From: Phytophthora colocasiae | Taxonomy: Eukaryota > Oomycota > Peronosporomycetes > Peronosporales > Peronosporaceae | Reading direction: 5' to 3' | Length of the DNA: 64,000 bases | NCBI GenBank assembly: GCA_018806915.1 | Contig: JAGKQI010000103.1 | Location: forward strand, 1,612,001-1,676,000 | Shown: positions 63,527-64,000 of the stretch, piece after piece | Position numbering within the stretch: the first letter of the stretch is position 1 | Layout of the letters: every line of letters starts with the position of its first letter | The notes under the pieces: model-generated | Told to the model about the DNA's origin: nothing | The model's input: only the letters and a program-made list of their open reading frames with translations | Databases searched by the model: none | Made by a program: the position numbers and the translations under genes

Positions 63527-64000
63527 TTAGAACGACTTGCCCACCAGCGCCGCCTTCGTGTTCTTGATCAGAGTTGGGACCACTGACGGGTCGGACAGAG
63601 TGGAAACATCCCCCAACGAGTCTTCTTCACCGTGTGAAATTTTACGCAGCACACGACGCATGATCTTGCCACTACGCGTCTTCGGTAGACCTGGAACTAG
63701 TACGATCAGATCGGGCGTCGCGAACGCGCCAATGTGTGCACGCACTTGGATCACCAACTCCTTCTGCACTTCAGGCGATGGTTTCACGCCGTCTACCAAC
63801 GTTACGAAGCAACAGATACCTTCACCCTTGATACGGTGAGGAATTCCAATCACAGCAGCTTCAGCAACAACGTTGTGCCCGACTAAAGTGCTTTCGATCT
63901 CCGCCGTGCCGATACGGTGGCCGGATGTGCACAACACGTCGTCAATACGACCAGTGATGAAGTAGTAGCCGTCCTTGTCACGACGACAGCCGTCTCCAGT
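63527..64000 (-). CDS. Acetyl-CoA synthetase (AMP-forming), C-terminal part
   Basis: The gene runs off the window's right edge; only the last ~157 codons are seen. The frame reads [20 protein letters not shown] at the edge, then [12 protein letters not shown] and [15 protein letters not shown]. The last holds the family's catalytic lysine, whose acetylation blocks the enzyme in many organisms. It ends KAALVGKSF. Makes acetyl-CoA from acetate, ATP and CoA. Confidence 0.92.
   Translation of the reverse strand, partial: TGDGCRRDKDGYYFITGRIDDVLCTSGHRIGTAEIESTLVGHNVVAEAAVIGIPHRIKGEGICCFVTLVDGVKPSPEVQKELVIQVRAHIGAFATPDLIVLVPGLPKTRSGKIMRRVLRKISHGEEDSLGDVSTLSDPSVVPTLIKNTKAALVGKSF

Noticed and set aside
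1..64000. tRNA, rRNA genes and CRISPR arrays
   Set aside because: No cloverleaf-type internal promoter boxes, rRNA blocks or regularly spaced short repeats were seen by reading. A tRNA scan would be the decisive check.

Overview
The window looks like a piece of an oomycete genome, most likely a Phytophthora-type plant pathogen. The evidence is a family of secreted RXLR/EER proteins, an oomycete-style initiator (GCTCATTCC) about 40 nt upstream of their start codons, very short introns (53-72 nt), an oomycete-like MyTH4-FERM myosin, and dense young transposons. I cannot fix the species. No tRNA, rRNA or CRISPR array was seen.

Layout. (1) 1-25.6 kb is an effector and transposon island. It holds seven members of one RXLR effector family (three intact, four broken); an eighth broken copy lies at 43.9-44.7 kb. 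Each member is made of ~22-residue repeats, and most keep a C-terminal membrane-like segment. Between them sit a Copia element (2898-7715), a foldback hairpin, two copies of a Mutator-like element (MULE) that carries its own SET-domain protein gene, a mariner remnant nested in the second MULE, and a Tc1-like element. The MULE copies belong to a ~5.4 kb tandem duplication whose junction lies inside an effector gene and makes a chimeric effector, the signature of unequal crossing-over between paralogs. (2) 25.8-30.6 kb: a putative WY-type effector with an RNLG motif, a thioredoxin with a charged tail, a PX-GOLD-PH membrane protein and the first of six minus-strand GDSL/SGNH esterases. (3) 30.7-48.4 kb: the other five esterase genes. 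One is split by a Copia element with identical LTRs. A decayed stretch (38-44.7 kb) holds gene relics, a second MULE relic and the eighth effector copy. (4) 48.6-64 kb is gene-rich and calm: a Ser-rich protein, a five-exon MFS transporter divergent from an ankyrin protein, two identical thioredoxin genes in an 848-bp perfect inverted repeat, a large single-exon myosin, a SIRT6/7-like sirtuin and the C-terminal end of an acetyl-CoA synthetase gene cut by the window edge.

The strongest candidate for something not well described is the MULE plus SET element at 10682-14742. A transposase gene and a histone-methyltransferase-like gene face each other tail to tail between 9-bp target duplications. 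In one copy only the transposase is intact and in the other only the SET gene is. Several breaks are single-base indels, so assembly error must be ruled out before firm claims are made.
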